The notes under the pieces: model-generated | Told to the model about the DNA's origin: nothing | Seen by the model: only the letters and a program-made list of their open reading frames with translations | The model's database searches: none | Position numbers and translations under genes: made by a program | In this document: positions 1-8,170 of the stretch, piece after piece | Numbering within the stretch: position 1 is the first letter of the stretch | Layout: each line of letters starts with the position of its first letter | Source of the DNA: Burkholderiaceae bacterium | Lineage (GTDB): Bacteria; Pseudomonadota; Gammaproteobacteria; Burkholderiales; Burkholderiaceae_C | DNA length: 57,292 nt | Assembly (NCBI GenBank): GCA_019234815.1 | Contig: JAFALA010000065.1 | Span: forward strand, 1-57,292 | Direction of reading: 5' to 3'

Positions 1-58
1 CTTCCACGACGGACCCATGCACGGCGGAAACCAACCCGCGGATATCAGTCTGATCCAT
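1..58 (-). CDS. Partial N-terminus, possibly alternative F-type (N-ATPase) ATP synthase beta subunit
   Basis: An ATG on the minus strand at 58 opens a frame that runs off the left edge after 19 codons. The stretch GLVSAVHGSVVE resembles the first beta strand of F-type ATPase beta subunits, particularly the alternative N-ATPase type (compare VSVRGSVVDVRF). No clear Shine-Dalgarno is visible before the ATG. Only 19 residues are available, so the assignment is tentative and the start itself could be wrong. Confidence 0.3.
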   Translation of the reverse strand, partial: MDQTDIRGLVSAVHGSVVE

Positions 59-107
59 CGTCGCAGCAGACTTCGTGTCGCATCACCCCGAGCCGCTGAA
101 ATGAAAT

Positions 108-2564
108 TCAAATCTTGCGATTGACAGGAGCGACCATATCAGTCCTCGCCAGGGCAGCGCCAAATGATGCATCGCCTGCATCTTCCTCGTCGGCCAAAGG
201 CGCCAGCAGCCAGTCCAGATCGGGCTGGCTGAATTTCTTCAGCCCCAGACCGCTGTCTTCGCCCAGCACCCCGCGCGCCAGTTCCAGCTTGCGGGCGTGC
301 AGGGCCAGCATGCGCTCTTCAATACTGCCCTGCACCACCAGGTGGTGCACCATCACCGGTTTGTCCTGTCCGATGCGATGCGCACGGGCGCTGGCCTGGG
401 CCTGCACTGCCGGGTTCCACCAGGGGTCCAGGTGGATCACGGTGTCCGCGGCGGTCAGGTTCAATCCCACGCCGCCGGCCTTGAGGCTGACCAGCATCAG
501 CGGCACCTCCAGCGCCTGGAAGCGCCGCACTACGTCGGCCCGCCCCGACACGGCCGTGTCGCCGGTCAGCATCAGGTGCGGCTCCTGCAGGCGCGCAAGC
601 TCGGCGGCCAGGAGATCGAGCATTTCCGTGAATTGCGAAAACACCAGTACGCGGCGCCCGCTGGCGCGTAGGTCGGGCAGATGCTCGAGCAGCCAGTCGA
701 GCTTGGCGCGCTCCATGCCGGGCGCCAGCGGCATGTTCTTGAGCAGGAAGGGGTCGCAGCAGACCTGGCGCAGCTTCAGCATCGCGTCCAGCACGCTGAT
801 CAAGGCATGCTCCAGGCCCTGCTTGGCCAGGATGCGCCGCACCATGTGGTCGGCAGCCACGCGCACGCTCTCGTACAAATGGCGCTGGTGCCCCTGCAGC
901 CCGATCCGGATGACGGTTGCGGTGCAGGGCGGCAGCTCGGGCGCCACGTCGGCCTTGATCCGGCGCAGGATGAAGGGCCGCACGCGTCCCTGCAGCAGCC
1001 GGGCCCGCATGCCGTGGCCGTTGACCTCGATCGGCTTGCGCCAGTGGCGGTTGAAGCTGCGGGCGTCGCCCAGGAATCCGGGCATCAGCAGATCGAATTG
1101 CGACCACAGCTCGCCGAGGTGGTTCTCCAGCGGCGTGCCGGTCAGCGCGAGGCGATGGCGGGCGTGGATCCGGCGCAGGGCGCGGGCGGTGCGGGTGCGG
1201 GCGTTCTTGACGGCCTGCGCCTCGTCGACGATGAGCAGGTGAAAGCGCTGCTTCTCGAGCAGTTTGACGTCGCGCCACGCCAGCGCGTAGGGGCACAGCA
1301 CCAGGTCGTGCGAGGTCATCTGGCCGTGCTGTTGGGCGCGGTCCGGGCCGTGCAGGCTCAGCACCCGTAAGCCTGGCGTGACGCGCGCCGCCTCATGCTC
1401 CCAGTTGAACAGCAGCGAGCTGGGCAGCACCACCAGCGCCGGCGTGTCGAGGCGGCCACCGCGTTTTTCTTCCCAGATGTGGGCTAGTGCCTGCGCGGTC
1501 TTGCCCAAGCCCATGTCGTCGGCCAGGATGCCGGCAAGGTCGTGGGCGCGCAGGTATTGCAGCCACGACAGGCCGTGCAATTGGTAGGGGCGCAGCTGGA
1601 TGCCCAGCCCCGGCGGATGGTCGAGCAGCGGCGGCGCGCCGGCCATGGTCAGGCGCCTGGCCATGGCCTGTAGAGAGGCTTGGCCATGGAACTGCCAGCG
1701 GCTGCGGTCGTCCAGCTCCAACTGGAGCAGGCGCGAGGCATCCCAGTCCTGCAGCGGGATCGGGCCCTCGCGCAAACGGGCCAAGGTGAGCAGGTCCAGC
1801 ATCGCGCCCATGATGGCCTTGAGCGGCCGGGCCGGAGCTTCGACATGGCGCCCGCCGGGTGCGCGCAAGCGGACCAGCGCGTCGTCATCAATCTGCTCCA
1901 GCGCTTCGGGATGCAGCCAGCGCTTGTCGCGGCGCAGCAGGTCGGCCAGCAGGGGGGCGAGATCGAGCCGCTCGCCGTCGACTTCGATTCCCAGGCTCAG
2001 CAGCCACGAACCCTGGCGGCGCGCCAGCCCCAGGGTTTCGACGCGCGCGGCCGTTTCGGGCGCCTCGGTCACGTCCATGTGCCAGGTGCTGACCGGCCGG
2101 GCATGGTGCGCAAAGCCGGGCGCGATCTCGACCTGCCAGCCCAGTCGGATCAGCTCTGGCACCTGGTCCGCGAGGAAGTCGGCGAAAAACTCCTCCTGCT
2201 TCAGGGTCCACAGGCTGCCGGCCCAGGCCGGCTGCTGGCCGACTCGCCGCGCCTCCTCGGGACTGCGCCATTGCAGGTGGCGGCTGGCCAGGGCCTGGGC
2301 GCCGAGGGCCAGGAACTTCTGCAGCGCTTGCGCCTGGGCACTGCCTGGCAATTCATCCTGCAGCCGTGCCGGAGCGGCGCGAGGGCGGTTCAGGGTCTGC
2401 GCGCCGTCGAAGGTCCAGCGCAGCAGCATCACGCTCAAAGGAAGGCCGCGCGGCCCCAGCTGTTCATGCGGCAGCATGCCCAGCAGGCCGTCGCCGCGAT
2501 GCAGGGTCTGGAGGGTGAGATGGGGGCGAAAACCGTGAACGGCGCCGGGCGGTGAAACAGGCAT
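108..2564 (-). CDS. SNF2/Rad54-family DEAD/DEAH-type DNA helicase (HepA/RapA-like)
   Basis: An 818-aa SNF2-superfamily ATPase that probably translocates on DNA to remodel protein-DNA or RNA polymerase complexes. After a 300-residue N-terminal region comes the helicase core. The Walker A motif is in ADDMGLGKT (about residues 347-355), motif II reads DEAQ, motif III is LTGTPLEN, and the C-terminal RecA lobe carries VFSQFTEMLDLL, KAGGVGLNL and the motif VI segment ARAHRIGQ. No cysteine-rich SWIM zinc finger, found in many longer bacterial SNF2 proteins, is seen at the N-terminus. The ATG at 2564 is the first start in the open frame. It is a single gene with no evident operon partner; the neighbouring structured region is on the other strand. 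Confidence 0.93.
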   Translation of the reverse strand: MPVSPPGAVHGFRPHLTLQTLHRGDGLLGMLPHEQLGPRGLPLSVMLLRWTFDGAQTLNRPRAAPARLQDELPGSAQAQALQKFLALGAQALASRHLQWRSPEEARRVGQQPAWAGSLWTLKQEEFFADFLADQVPELIRLGWQVEIAPGFAHHARPVSTWHMDVTEAPETAARVETLGLARRQGSWLLSLGIEVDGERLDLAPLLADLLRRDKRWLHPEALEQIDDDALVRLRAPGGRHVEAPARPLKAIMGAMLDLLTLARLREGPIPLQDWDASRLLQLELDDRSRWQFHGQASLQAMARRLTMAGAPPLLDHPPGLGIQLRPYQLHGLSWLQYLRAHDLAGILADDMGLGKTAQALAHIWEEKRGGRLDTPALVVLPSSLLFNWEHEAARVTPGLRVLSLHGPDRAQQHGQMTSHDLVLCPYALAWRDVKLLEKQRFHLLIVDEAQAVKNARTRTARALRRIHARHRLALTGTPLENHLGELWSQFDLLMPGFLGDARSFNRHWRKPIEVNGHGMRARLLQGRVRPFILRRIKADVAPELPPCTATVIRIGLQGHQRHLYESVRVAADHMVRRILAKQGLEHALISVLDAMLKLRQVCCDPFLLKNMPLAPGMERAKLDWLLEHLPDLRASGRRVLVFSQFTEMLDLLAAELARLQEPHLMLTGDTAVSGRADVVRRFQALEVPLMLVSLKAGGVGLNLTAADTVIHLDPWWNPAVQAQASARAHRIGQDKPVMVHHLVVQGSIEERMLALHARKLELARGVLGEDSGLGLKKFSQPDLDWLLAPLADEEDAGDASFGAALARTDMVAPVNRKI

Positions 2565-2704
2565 GCGGCATTGTCGCTAGCTACGCTCTGTGTCGCGATG
2601 GTGTACTGCGACGGATTCGACGCCTGGCAAGTTCGATTTGATTGCTGAGAGTTGTGTGAATGCAACGGATTGGTGCCGAAGCCGGTCGCAGGAGAATTGT
2701 GACA

Positions 2705-2956
2705 AATGTTTTTAATTCAATGGTTTCAATGGAAGTTAGCGCAAACTAACTGCACTCCATTGGTGCCACTTGAGAGGAAAACCCCAAGTGCGTGCATGGC
2801 GGGCTGCGCCTACATTCACCTCACTCGTCGCGAGCGTCTCTACAACAGCGCTTGCCTGCGGGGGCTGAGGAGACAAATAAACCAGATCAATTCAAATGAA
2901 TCATGTGACAAAGTCACAATTCGAGGGCACCCAACCGGGTGCCCTTTTCTTTTCTC
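2705..2956 (+). ncRNA. Candidate structured leader RNA or sRNA ending in an intrinsic terminator
   Basis: This 408-bp gap holds consecutive inverted repeats on the plus strand. CAATGGA (2727-2733) pairs with TCCATTG (2756-2762), enclosing AGTTAG/CTAACT (2734-2739/2746-2751). CACTTG (2767-2772) pairs with CAAGTG (2785-2790). GTCTC (2836-2840) pairs with GAGAC (2870-2874), enclosing CAGC/GCTG. TGTGAC (2904-2909) pairs with GTCACA (2913-2918). A GC-rich terminator closes the series at 2925-2955, 17 nt before the permease ATG. The 9-mer ATTGGTGCC occurs twice (2669-2677, 2759-2767) and can pair with the terminator 5' arm, so an antiterminator is conceivable. I could not match it to a known RNA family, and no convincing promoter was found. 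A cis-regulatory leader and an independent sRNA are both possible. Confidence 0.5.
2925..2955 (+). terminator. Rho-independent terminator just upstream of the TauE-like gene
   Basis: Perfect 8-bp arms GGGCACCC (2925-2932) and GGGTGCCC (2937-2944) flank an AACC loop and are followed by TTTTCTTTTCT. There is no T-run on the minus strand, so it acts on plus-strand transcripts. It ends about 17 nt before the permease start, a position typical of attenuators. Confidence 0.85.
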
Positions 2957-2972
2957 GGGAGCGCCGCGGGCC

Positions 2973-3737
2973 ATGCTTGATTTTGTGACGGTTGGACTGG
3001 CCTCGTTGATGGCGGGTTTCGTGGACGCCGTGGTCGGCGGCGGCGGCTTGGTGCTGGTGCCGGCGCTGTTCAGCGTGTATCCGGGCGCGGCCCCGGCCAC
3101 GCTGTTCGGCACCAACAAGGGCGCGGCCATCTGGGGTACGGCCTGGTCGGCCGTCCAATATGCGCGTCGCGTGACCGTGCCCTGGTCGGCTCTGGTGCCG
3201 GCGGCGCTGGCGGCGCTGCTGGGCAGTTTCGGCGGCGCGTGGACGGTGACCCAGGTCAGCCCGGCGGGCTTGCGCCTGGCCCTGCCTTTCATCCTGGCAG
3301 GGGTGCTGGCCTACACCCTGGTGCGCAAGGACCTGGGGCACACGCACATGCCGCGGTTTGCCGGCCGCCATCAGGCGCTGGTGGCCAGCCTGATCGGTTT
3401 AGGCATAGGTTTCTACGACGGATTTTTCGGGCCCGGCACCGGCAGCTTTTTTGTCTTCCTGTTCGTGCGGCTGCTGGGTTTCGATTTCCTGCATGCCTCG
3501 GCCAGCGCCAAGTTCCTGAACACCGCCACCAATGCCGCGGCGCTGCTGTTGTTCGTGCTAAAGGGCCATATCTGGTGGCAGGTGGCGGCGGTGATGGCCG
3601 TGGCCAATGTGCTGGGCAGCCTGTTCGGCACTCGCATGGCGCTGGCGCGCGGCACGGGATTTGTCCGCTCGATGTTCGTTCTCGTCGTCAGTTTGTTGAT
3701 ACTGAAGACCGGATGGGACGCGTTTTCACACAGTTGA
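2973..3737 (+). CDS. TSUP-family (TauE/SafE) membrane transporter
   Basis: A 254-aa inner-membrane protein of the TauE/SafE family, whose members export or import small organic and inorganic anions (sulfite, sulfoacetate and related compounds). The glycine-rich repeat motif appears twice: MAGFVDAVVGGGGL near the N-terminus and GFYDGFFGPGTGSF in the middle. About eight hydrophobic segments are present. The ATG at 2973 is chosen because it begins directly at the first transmembrane segment; upstream in-frame starts would translate through the terminator hairpin. GGGAG at 2958-2962 can serve as ribosome binding site. The substrate cannot be told from sequence. The preceding structured region may regulate it. 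Confidence 0.9.
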   Translation: MLDFVTVGLASLMAGFVDAVVGGGGLVLVPALFSVYPGAAPATLFGTNKGAAIWGTAWSAVQYARRVTVPWSALVPAALAALLGSFGGAWTVTQVSPAGLRLALPFILAGVLAYTLVRKDLGHTHMPRFAGRHQALVASLIGLGIGFYDGFFGPGTGSFFVFLFVRLLGFDFLHASASAKFLNTATNAAALLLFVLKGHIWWQVAAVMAVANVLGSLFGTRMALARGTGFVRSMFVLVVSLLILKTGWDAFSHS

Positions 3738-3797
3738 TCGCACGTGCGAACAGCATCAGGCGCTACCATTGTCAGATACCCTTTTTTGAAGCTCGCC

Positions 3798-4619
3798 ATG
3801 TCAGTCGACTCCCAACTGCGAACGCTGGACATTGAAATCCCCACCCAGCCCGACGTGCTGGTCAAGTTGTCCCTGCTGATGGCGTCGGACGATATCGACC
3901 TCCTGGCCGTGTCTTCGCTGGTCGAAACGGACATGGCCTTGGCGGCGGCGGTGCTCAAGGCGGTCAACTCATCCCTTTACGGTTTGCGCGGCCGCGTCCA
4001 GACGGTGCAGCAGGCCCTGACCTACCTGGGCATGCGCGAAGTGGCTGCCATCACCTTCGAGATGGGCTTGCGCGCCGCCTTTCCGCCCGCGGCCGAACTC
4101 GAGCCGATCTGGGTCCATGCCGCGCAACGCGGGCTGCTGATGGGCCGCATGGGCCAGATGCTGGGTATCGATCCCTGGGCGGCGCATTCGGCTGGCCTGT
4201 TTGAGGAGTGCGGCAAGGCGGTGCTGTACCGGCATTCGCCGTCCACTTACCCGGCCATGCTGCGTTCGACGTCGGACGACGTCCAGTTGGCGCAGCTCGA
4301 GCACACGGCCTTTGGCGTCAGCCACGACGCGCTCGGCGCGGCGCTGTGCGAGAGCTGGGGCCTGGCGCCGGCGGCAGTGGCCAGCGTGCGCCACCATGTG
4401 ACCATCCAGCACGACCTGCTGATGCCGGACGTGCTGCAGCGGCGCAGCGTCTGCGCCATCTCGACGATCGCCTGGGCCCTGATGAACCGTCCCGACACGC
4501 TGGAAGACGTCGCGCGGCAGATCGCGCCGCAGGCCCAGCTCGACGAGACCCTGGTGCTCAGGGCGGCACGCCGCGTCAGCGAGCAGTTGTTGGAAGCACA
4601 GGCTCACGGCCGCGAGTGA
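3798..4619 (+). CDS. HDOD domain protein
   Basis: A 273-aa HDOD protein. The domain covers most of the chain (about residues 10-205) and shows the typical features IPTQPDVLVKLSLLM, VNSSLYGLRG and QQALTYLGMREV, followed by the EECGKAVLYRH segment where catalytic HD-GYP proteins would carry metal ligands. HDOD domains are non-catalytic relatives of HD phosphohydrolases and usually act in signalling. The start at 3798 is preferred over an upstream in-frame ATG because conserved sequence begins soon after it. It is convergent with a GGDEF-like gene and overlaps its 3' end by 44 bp, which suggests but does not prove a shared signalling role. Confidence 0.88.
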   Translation: MSVDSQLRTLDIEIPTQPDVLVKLSLLMASDDIDLLAVSSLVETDMALAAAVLKAVNSSLYGLRGRVQTVQQALTYLGMREVAAITFEMGLRAAFPPAAELEPIWVHAAQRGLLMGRMGQMLGIDPWAAHSAGLFEECGKAVLYRHSPSTYPAMLRSTSDDVQLAQLEHTAFGVSHDALGAALCESWGLAPAAVASVRHHVTIQHDLLMPDVLQRRSVCAISTIAWALMNRPDTLEDVARQIAPQAQLDETLVLRAARRVSEQLLEAQAHGRE

Positions 4620-5643
4620 GCCCCTCCTGGTGCCGTGCCTCGGGGGCCCGGCTGAGCCGGTCGCGACCCGTGTGCTTGGCGAAATAGAGCGCTTCTTCAG
4701 CGGCCTGCAGCAATGCGGTCGCGCCCAGGTAGGGATCGCGCGGCGTCATCACCGCCAGGCCGATGCTGAGCGTCACCACCGGCGGGTTGGCGTCGGGGCC
4801 GCCGGGCTGCTGGAGGTCGCGCCATTCTTCGCGCAAGGCGTCCAGGCGCGACTGTGCCAGCGCGGCGTCCATGCTCGGCAGCAGCGCAGCAAATGCGTTG
4901 TCGTCCAGCCGCGCCAGCAGGTCGGTGTCGCGCTTGAAATGCTGCTCCATCAGCTCGCAGAACTGGCGCAGCAGCGCATTGCCGGCATCGCGCCCCATGG
5001 CTTCGTTGTAGCCCCTCATGTGGTCCAGGTCCAGCACGGCCAGCGCGAGATCGTTGCGCGAGCGTTGGCAGCGCTTGAATTCGCGCCGCATGCGTTCGTC
5101 GAATTCGAGCCGGTTGATCAGGCCGGTGAGCTTGTCGTGGCGGCTCAGGCGGGCCAGCTCGCCGCGCTGCATTTCCAGGATCTGCTCCGACGCCGCCAGT
5201 GCGGCCGCCTGCCGCTTGACCTCGCTTTCCAAGGCGTTGACGCGGGCTTGGTCCTGCTGCAGCTGTTGCGCCATCTGGCTTTGCAATTGGCTCAGCGCGC
5301 GTTCGATCTGCTGCACTTCGGCGGGCGCGTGGCGCGGTTTGGCATCGTCGCCCGTTTGCGTGCTGGAGAAGCCGCTGCTGGTGTCGAAGCGCTCCATGTC
5401 GGACGTGATGCGCCGCAGGTCGCGCAGCAGCCAGTGCTCGGTCAGCCAGGCGGCCAGCAGCACCAGCACGAAAATGGCCAGCAGCTGCAGTTCAAACGCT
5501 GCATGCGTGGTGGCATCCAGCTTGAGCCCATGCACTCGCCAGGCGCTGTGCCCGATCAGGATCAGCAGCAGCAGCAGGATCAGGCCGATCACGGATCGGG
5601 CCGTCGGCGAGGTGCGGCGGGCTGGCGGCGGCAAAGAGGGCAT
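4576..5643 (-). CDS. Membrane-anchored degenerate GGDEF protein with intact I-site
   Basis: A 355-aa protein. Two transmembrane segments (about residues 17-33 and 50-67) bracket a short periplasmic loop, followed by a glutamine-rich coiled coil (about 105-155) and a GGDEF domain starting at RHDKLTGLINRLEFDERM. The active-site motif is DDNAF (residues 247-251) instead of GGDEF, so the glycines and the catalytic acidic residue are lost. The inhibitory-site motif RDTD (238-241) sits exactly five residues upstream, as in active cyclases. I infer that it cannot make c-di-GMP but may bind it as a receptor. Its 3' end overlaps the convergent HDOD gene by 44 bp. Confidence 0.88.
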   Translation of the reverse strand: MPSLPPPARRTSPTARSVIGLILLLLLILIGHSAWRVHGLKLDATTHAAFELQLLAIFVLVLLAAWLTEHWLLRDLRRITSDMERFDTSSGFSSTQTGDDAKPRHAPAEVQQIERALSQLQSQMAQQLQQDQARVNALESEVKRQAAALAASEQILEMQRGELARLSRHDKLTGLINRLEFDERMRREFKRCQRSRNDLALAVLDLDHMRGYNEAMGRDAGNALLRQFCELMEQHFKRDTDLLARLDDNAFAALLPSMDAALAQSRLDALREEWRDLQQPGGPDANPPVVTLSIGLAVMTPRDPYLGATALLQAAEEALYFAKHTGRDRLSRAPEARHQEGLTRGREPVLPTTAR

Positions 5644-5742
5644 GGCTGTCGGGTACGACTGGACAACTGGACTCGAGCCTGAATTGTGCCCAGCCGCACC
5701 GCGATTTGATGCACCGCAGCATCAGGGTATGCCCTGCCGAAT

Positions 5743-6663
5743 TCAAATTTCTGCCGGAAATTCCAGCTTCAGGCGGGTGTGGAACTCGCGCCGCTGTCCG
5801 CTGACAGGGTCTTCGAAGCAGAGTGTTTGCGCCAGCAGCTGCAGCGAATCGCGGTAGTCGGGTTCGCGTTGCTCGGCTTGCAGCACGGGGTAGATGCGGT
5901 CGCCCACGATGGGCAGGCCCAGTGCGCACATGTGCATGCGCAACTGGTGCTTCTGGCCGCTGTGCGGCTGCAGCTCGTAGCGCGCCAGGGCGCCCTGTCT
6001 CTCCAGCAGGGCGATGCGGGTCTGCGCATTGGCGGGGCCGGCGACCTCCTCCATCTGCATGAAGGCGTCAGCCCGCTCCTGAAGGCGGCTGCTGCGCTCG
6101 ATGGGAAAGTTCAGGTCCGGCCGGTAGGGCGCGATGGCCTGGTAGAGCTTGCGCACCTCGCGGTCCCGGAACAGGCGCTGGTAGGCGTCGCGGCAGCCGG
6201 GCTGGACGGCGAACACGGTCAGGCCGGCAGTCTCGCGGTCCAGGCGGTGCACCGGCGTCAGGTCGGGCAGGTCGAGCTCGCGCTTGAGCCTTGTGAGCAG
6301 GGTCTGCTGCACGTAGCGGCCCTTGGGCGTGACGGGCAGGAAATGCGGCTTGTCGGCCACCACCAGCCAGTCGTCGCGGAACAGCACTTCGGCCTGGAAC
6401 GGAATCTCGGGCTCGTGCTCAAGCTGGCGGTAGTAGTAGAGCCGGGTGCTGTGCCGGTAGGGCGCGTCGGGCGCGAGCGGCTGCCCTTGGGCGTCCAGCA
6501 CGTCGCCGCGGTCCAGCCGCGCGTGCCAGTCGGCGCGCGCCACCAGGGGCAGGCGTTCGCTGAGGAAGTCCAGCACGCTGCCCCAGGGGCCGGCCGGGCA
6601 GGCCACCGCGCTGGCGCTGACGCCCCGCACCATCGGTAAGGCAAGCTTGGGCGGACGCGCCAT
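5743..6663 (-). CDS. RluA-family RNA pseudouridine synthase
   Basis: A 306-aa RluA-type pseudouridine synthase that isomerises uridine in rRNA or tRNA. The catalytic motif HRLDRETAG lies at residues 139-147, with Asp142 as the expected nucleophile. The domain contains LVVADKPHFLPVTP and the C-terminal element SGQKHQLRMHM. A short N-terminal segment (about 20-80) carries S4-like residues but is weak. It lies 12 bp downstream of the murA-like gene on the same strand and may be cotranscribed. The exact target position in RNA (RluA, RluC, RluD or TruC type) cannot be assigned from sequence alone. Confidence 0.9.
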   Translation of the reverse strand: MARPPKLALPMVRGVSASAVACPAGPWGSVLDFLSERLPLVARADWHARLDRGDVLDAQGQPLAPDAPYRHSTRLYYYRQLEHEPEIPFQAEVLFRDDWLVVADKPHFLPVTPKGRYVQQTLLTRLKRELDLPDLTPVHRLDRETAGLTVFAVQPGCRDAYQRLFRDREVRKLYQAIAPYRPDLNFPIERSSRLQERADAFMQMEEVAGPANAQTRIALLERQGALARYELQPHSGQKHQLRMHMCALGLPIVGDRIYPVLQAEQREPDYRDSLQLLAQTLCFEDPVSGQRREFHTRLKLEFPAEI

Positions 6664-6675
6664 GCGCTGAGCGTT

Positions 6676-7980
6676 TCAGTCGCCTTCGAACCACTCGATG
6701 CGCGCACCCAGCGAGCAGATGTTTTCGACGAAATGCGGGTGCGCGCGCCGGATCGGCGTGGCGTTGTGGATGATGGAGCGGCCCGGGATGCTGGCCGCGA
6801 CCATCAGCAGCGCGATGGCCACGCGGATGATGTAGGGGCTCTCCACCTCGGCGGGCGAGAGCGGCTTGCCGCCGAAGGTGACCATGCGGTGCGGGTCCGA
6901 CAGGAAGGCGTGCGCGCCGAACTTGGACAGCTCCGAGGTCCAGCCCATGGCGCCGTCGTAGACCTTGTTCCAGTACATCACGCTGCCCTCGGCCTTGACG
7001 CCCAGGGCCACGAAGATGGGCAGCAGGTCCACCGGCAGGTAGGGCCAGGGCGCGGCCTCGACCTTTTGCAGGATGTTGCGGGTGAAGGGCTCCTTGACCT
7101 TGAGCTTGCCGTCGGTGACGGCGCGCGACCAGCCGTTCTCGTGCACGATGTGCACGCCGAACTTGGCGAAGGTGCGGTCGATCAGCGGGAACTGCTCGGG
7201 CGTCGAGTTCTTGACCTGCACGTCGCCGCCGGTGATGGCGCCCAGCGCCAGGAAGGTCACGATCTCGTGGAAATCCTCGGCGAAGCTGAATTCGCCGCCG
7301 CGAAGGCTGGACACGCCCTCGATGCGCAGGCGCGAGGTGCCCAGGCCTTCGATCTTGGCGCCCAGCATCTGCATGAACTGGCAGAACTCCTGCACGTGCG
7401 GCTCGGAGGCCGCGTTCATCAGGGTGGAGGTGCCCTGCGCCAGCACGGCGCACAGCACGAAGTTCTCGGTCGTCGTGACCGAGGCGTAGTCGGTCCAGTG
7501 GTCGTTGGCGCGCAGCCGGCCGTCCGGCACATCGAGCGCCAGGCCGTCGCTGAGCCGTTCGACCAAGGCGCCGAAGCGCTCGAACACCTCCACGTGCGGA
7601 TCGATCTCGCGCATGCCCAGCGTGCAGCCCTTGACGTCGTCTTCGATGCGGGCGGCGGCGAAGCGCGCCATCAGGCCGGGCACCAGCATGATGGACGAGC
7701 GCATCTCCTCGGGCAGGCGGTCGTGGGCGGGATCGAAGCGCGTGTTGGCGTGGTGCACGTCGAGCACGCCGGTCCGGAAGTCCACCGCGATGTCGCTGCC
7801 CAGGTTGCGGAACACGTCCAGGATCTTCTTGACGTCGGTGATCTCGGGCACGCCCTTGAGCCGCACCGGCTCGCGCGTCAGCAGCGTGGCGCACAGGATG
7901 GGCAGCACGGCGTTCTTGTTGGCGGAAGGGATGATGCGGCCGGCCAGCGGGGTGCCGCCGTGGACAATGAGATTCGACAT
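6676..7980 (-). CDS. UDP-N-acetylglucosamine 1-carboxyvinyltransferase (MurA) homologue, divergent
   Basis: A 434-aa member of the EPSP synthase/MurA fold. MurA transfers enolpyruvate from PEP to UDP-GlcNAc in the first committed step of peptidoglycan synthesis. Catalytic features are kept: the Lys-Asn pair in SANKNAVLPI near the N-terminus, Cys119 in KGCTLGMREIDPH, the aspartate in YLPVDLLPIF, and an arginine pair (PIRRAH) near the C-terminus. The rest is divergent from enterobacterial MurA, with several substitutions and a slightly longer chain. Burkholderiales usually carry the essential murA near the his operon, so this stand-alone gene may be a second copy. The ATG at 7980 is used because the fold begins there; an upstream in-frame start would add 32 unconserved residues. 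Confidence 0.85.
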   Translation of the reverse strand: MSNLIVHGGTPLAGRIIPSANKNAVLPILCATLLTREPVRLKGVPEITDVKKILDVFRNLGSDIAVDFRTGVLDVHHANTRFDPAHDRLPEEMRSSIMLVPGLMARFAAARIEDDVKGCTLGMREIDPHVEVFERFGALVERLSDGLALDVPDGRLRANDHWTDYASVTTTENFVLCAVLAQGTSTLMNAASEPHVQEFCQFMQMLGAKIEGLGTSRLRIEGVSSLRGGEFSFAEDFHEIVTFLALGAITGGDVQVKNSTPEQFPLIDRTFAKFGVHIVHENGWSRAVTDGKLKVKEPFTRNILQKVEAAPWPYLPVDLLPIFVALGVKAEGSVMYWNKVYDGAMGWTSELSKFGAHAFLSDPHRMVTFGGKPLSPAEVESPYIIRVAIALLMVAASIPGRSIIHNATPIRRAHPHFVENICSLGARIEWFEGD

Positions 7981-8112
7981 GTGGGGCGCTCGTGGCGGGA
8001 TGTGCTGCGGGCCTTTGGGGGCGTGGAGGCGAATTATCGGGCCTGAGCAGTGGCCGGGTTTTTCGCGGGGATTCACTGGCTCGGGGCTGAGGAGGCTCCG
8101 GGATGTTACCCC

Positions 8113-8141
8113 TGTGTCGCCGGGAGGCCCGCCGATAGAAT
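8113..8141 (+). promoter_or_regulatory. Possible sigma-70 promoter of the decarboxylase gene
   Basis: TAGAAT (8136-8141) within CGATAGAATCCC is a good -10 match. A weak -35 candidate TGTGTC (8113-8118) lies 17 bp upstream. The -10 is 29 bp before the GTG start of the decarboxylase. Confidence 0.3.
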
Positions 8142-8170
8142 CCCGGGCTGTCTACGTTTTGAGTGCGCCC

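Noticed and set aside
2705..2956. tmRNA, 6S RNA or 4.5S RNA in the structured intergenic region
   Set aside because: None of the signature sequences (TTCGA-type tRNA arm with tag ORF, long 6S-like closed stem, SRP GGAAGCAGC loop) was found.
2706..2972. 89-codon N-terminal extension of the TauE-like permease
   Set aside because: It would be translated through a terminator hairpin and has no transporter-like sequence; the ATG at 2973 begins at the first membrane helix.
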